64,000 nt of DNA from Homalodisca vitripennis (taxonomy: Eukaryota > Arthropoda > Insecta > Hemiptera > Cicadellidae). A program made the position numbers and the translations under genes. Where the stretch lies: assembly GCF_021130785.1 (NCBI RefSeq), contig NW_025776205.1, forward strand, positions 1-64,000, in the 5' to 3' direction. Numbering within the stretch: the stretch's first letter is position 1; every line of letters starts with the position of its first letter. Positions 61,497 through 64,000 of this stretch are shown piece after piece. Below the pieces are notes generated by a model that was given only the letters and a program-made list of their open reading frames with translations, did no database searches and had not been told where the DNA came from.

Positions 61497-64000
61497 GGCT
61501 ACAGTAAATTTCTTCAGCGATGCAAGGCTGTAATTAGTCATATCCAAGTCTGTGTTTTATATTCCTAATGCACACTACTCAGACGTATGAGAGCTAGCAG
61601 TATGAACATCCTGTATGTTGGCTACAGTAAATTTCTTCAGCGATGCGAGGCTATAATTGGGCATATACAAGTCTGTGTTTTATATTCCTAATGCACACTA
61701 CTCAGACGTATGAGAGCTAGCAGTATGAACATCCTGTATGTTGGCTACAGTAAATTTCTTCAGCGATTGCAAGGCTATAATTAAGGCATAGTCAAGCCTG
61801 TGTTTTATACTCCTAATACACACTAGTCTGACGTATGAAAGCTAACAGTATGAACATCCTGTATGTTGGCTACAGTAAATTTCTTCAGCGATGCGAGGCT
61901 ATAATTGGGCTTATACAAGTCTGTGTTTTATACTCCTAATACACACTAGTCTGACGTATGAAAGCTAACAGTATGAACATCCTGTAAGTTGGCTACAGTA
62001 AATTTCTTCAGCGATGCGAGGCTATAATTGGGCATATACAAGTCTGTGTTTTATACTCCTAATACACACTAGTCTGACGTATGAAAGCTAACAGTATGAA
62101 CATCCTGTATGTTGGCTACAGTAAATTTCTTCAGCGATGCAAGGCTATAATTAAGGCATAGTCAAGCCTGTGTTTTATACTCCTAATACACACTAGTCTG
62201 ACGTATGAAAGCTAACAGTATGAACATCCTGTATATTGGCTACAGTAAATTTCTTCAGCGATGCGAGGCTATAATTGGGCATATACAAGTCTGTGTTTTA
62301 TATTCCTAATGCACACTACTCAGACGTATGAAAGCTAACAGTATGAACATCCTGTATATTGGCTACAGTAAATTTCTTCAGCGATGCGAGGCTATAATTG
62401 GGCATATACAAGTCTGTGTTTTATACTCCTAATACACACTAGTCTGACGTATGAAAGCTAACAGTATGAACATCCTGTATATTGGCTACAGTAAATTTCT
62501 TCAGCGATGCGAGGCTATAATTGGGCATATACAAGTCTGTGTTTTATACTCCTAATACACACTAGTCTGACGTATGAAAGCTAACAGTATGAACATCCTG
62601 TAAGTTGGCTACAGTAAATTTCTTCAGCGATGCGAGGCTATAATTGGGCATATACAAGTCTGTGTTTTATACTCCTAATACACACTAGTCTGACGTATGA
62701 GAGCTAGCAGTATGAACATCCTGTATGTTGGCTACATTAAGTTCCTTCAGCGATGCAAGGCTATAATTAAGGAATAGTCAAGCCTGTGTTTTATACTCCT
62801 AATACACACTAGTCTGACGTATGAAAGCTAACAGTATGAACATCCTGTATGTTGGCTACAGTAAATTTCTTCAGCGATGCAAGGCTATAATTAAGGCATA
62901 GTCAAGCCTGTGTTTTATACTCCTAATACACACTAGTCTGACGTATGAAAGCTAACAGTATGAACATCCTGTATGTTGGCTACAGTAAATTTCTTCAGCG
63001 ATGCGAGGCTATAATTGGGCATATACAAGTCTGTGTTTTATACTCCTAATACACACTAGTCTGACGTATGAAAGCTAACAGTATGAACATCCTGTATATT
63101 GGCTACAGTAAATTTCTTCAGCGATGCGAGGCTATAATTGGGCATATACAAGTCTGTGTTTTATATTCCTAATGCACACTACTCAGACGTATGAGAGCTG
63201 GCATTATGAACATCCTGTATGTTGGCTACATTAAGTTCCTTCAGCGATGCAAGGCTATAATTAAGGAATAGTCAAGCCTGTGTTTTATACTCCTAATACA
63301 CACTAGTCTGACGTATGAAAGCTAACAGTATGAACATCCTGTATGTTGGCTACAGTAAATTTCTTCAGCGATGCGAGGCTATAATTGGGCATATACAAGT
63401 CTGTGTTTTATACTCCTAATACACACTAGTCTGACGTATGAGAGCTAGCAGTATGAACATCCTGTATGTTGGCTACATTAAGTTCCTTCAGCGATGCAAG
63501 GCTATAATTAAGGAATAGTCAAGCCTGTGTTTTATACTCCTAATACACACTAGTCTGACGTATGAAATCTAACAGTATGAACATCCTGTATATTGGCTAC
63601 AGTAAATTTCTTCAGCGATGCGAGGCTATAATTGGGCATATACAAGTCTGTGTTTTATACTCCTAATACACACTAGTCTGACGTATGAAAGCTAACAGTA
63701 TGAACATCCTGTAAGTTGGCTACAGTAAATTTCTTCAGCGATGCGAGGCTATAATTGGGCATATACAAGTCTGTGTTTTATACTCCTAATACACACTAGT
63801 CTGACGTATGAAAGCTAACAGTATGAATATCCTGTAAGTTGGCTACAGTAAATTTCTTCAGCGATGCGAGGCTATAATTGGGCATATACAAGTCTGTGTT
63901 TTATATTCCTGATACACACTACTCTGACGTATGAGAACTAACAGTATAATCACCCTGAAAGTTGGCTACAGTAAATTTCTTCAGCGATGCGAGGCTATAA
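61497..64000. repeat. 123-bp satellite, about 20 units, running off the window
   Basis: GGCTACAGTAAATTTCTTCA starts units at 61497, 61620, 61743, 61868, 61991, 62113, 62238 and so on to the end. Two main subtypes alternate: one with GCGAGGCTATAATTGGGCAT, the other with GCAAGGCTATAATTAAGGCA. A variant with CATTAAGTTCCTTCAGC occurs near 62728, 63223 and 63471. Identity within a subtype is very high, which implies recent amplification or conversion. Confidence 0.97.

Noticed and set aside
61497..64000. CRISPR-like array
   Set aside because: Units of 123 bp are continuous, with no unique spacers, in a eukaryotic context.

Overview
This is a stretch of a eukaryotic nuclear genome, most likely a large, AT-rich, repeat-laden insect genome (possibly hemipteran, but the sequence does not settle the order). 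The evidence is a decayed insect-type gustatory receptor, a CR1-like LINE, a piggyBac transposon, tRNA-derived SINE copies, Maverick/Polinton-type DNA polymerase remnants, and many micro-, mini- and satellite arrays. There are no operons, ribosome binding sites, bacterial genes or CRISPR arrays. Nearly all long reading frames belong to transposable elements, and most are broken.

Layout. 1-5.5 kb: a proline-rich exon-like fragment (+) and, tail to tail with it, a decayed protein-primed family B DNA polymerase gene (-) headed by a CpG-rich, CCAAT-box-rich region. 5.5-27.3 kb: a very large imperfect inverted repeat. Its left arm (5535 to about 11625) and right arm (about 22850 to 27254) are diverged reverse complements. 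A piggyBac element (7625-10025) sits in the left arm only. The roughly 11 kb between the arms is a mosaic: partial copies of arm sequence, a smaller nested inverted repeat, a near-identical 65-bp direct repeat, a SINE, a 5S-like fragment and tandem repeats. 27.5-30.8 kb: a 124-bp tandem repeat family with an inverted partner at 21.7 kb, and two arrays of a 10-bp minisatellite. 30.8-37.8 kb: AT-rich DNA, a 54-bp tandem array next to a candidate first exon with CRE and E-box motifs, and a second SINE copy. 37.8-43.2 kb: an antisense CR1-like LINE (ORF1 with SGNH esterase motifs, endonuclease, reverse transcriptase, TTTA tail) next to a multiply frameshifted gustatory receptor. 43.2-61.5 kb: gene-poor AT-rich DNA with at least eight tandem arrays (periods about 80, 97, 107 and 125 bp). 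61.5-64 kb: a 123-bp satellite running off the window.

How it fits together: the window reads as a transposon graveyard rather than a working gene cluster. The piggyBac transposase is the most intact protein, yet its C-terminal cysteine domain is frameshifted. The LINE reverse transcriptase is open for 643 codons, but its endonuclease and ORF1 are broken. Many breaks lie in short A/T homopolymers, so some could be assembly indels rather than true decay. The least familiar object is the 21.7-kb inverted-repeat structure, which resembles a foldback-type element or rearrangement and matches no element I can name.
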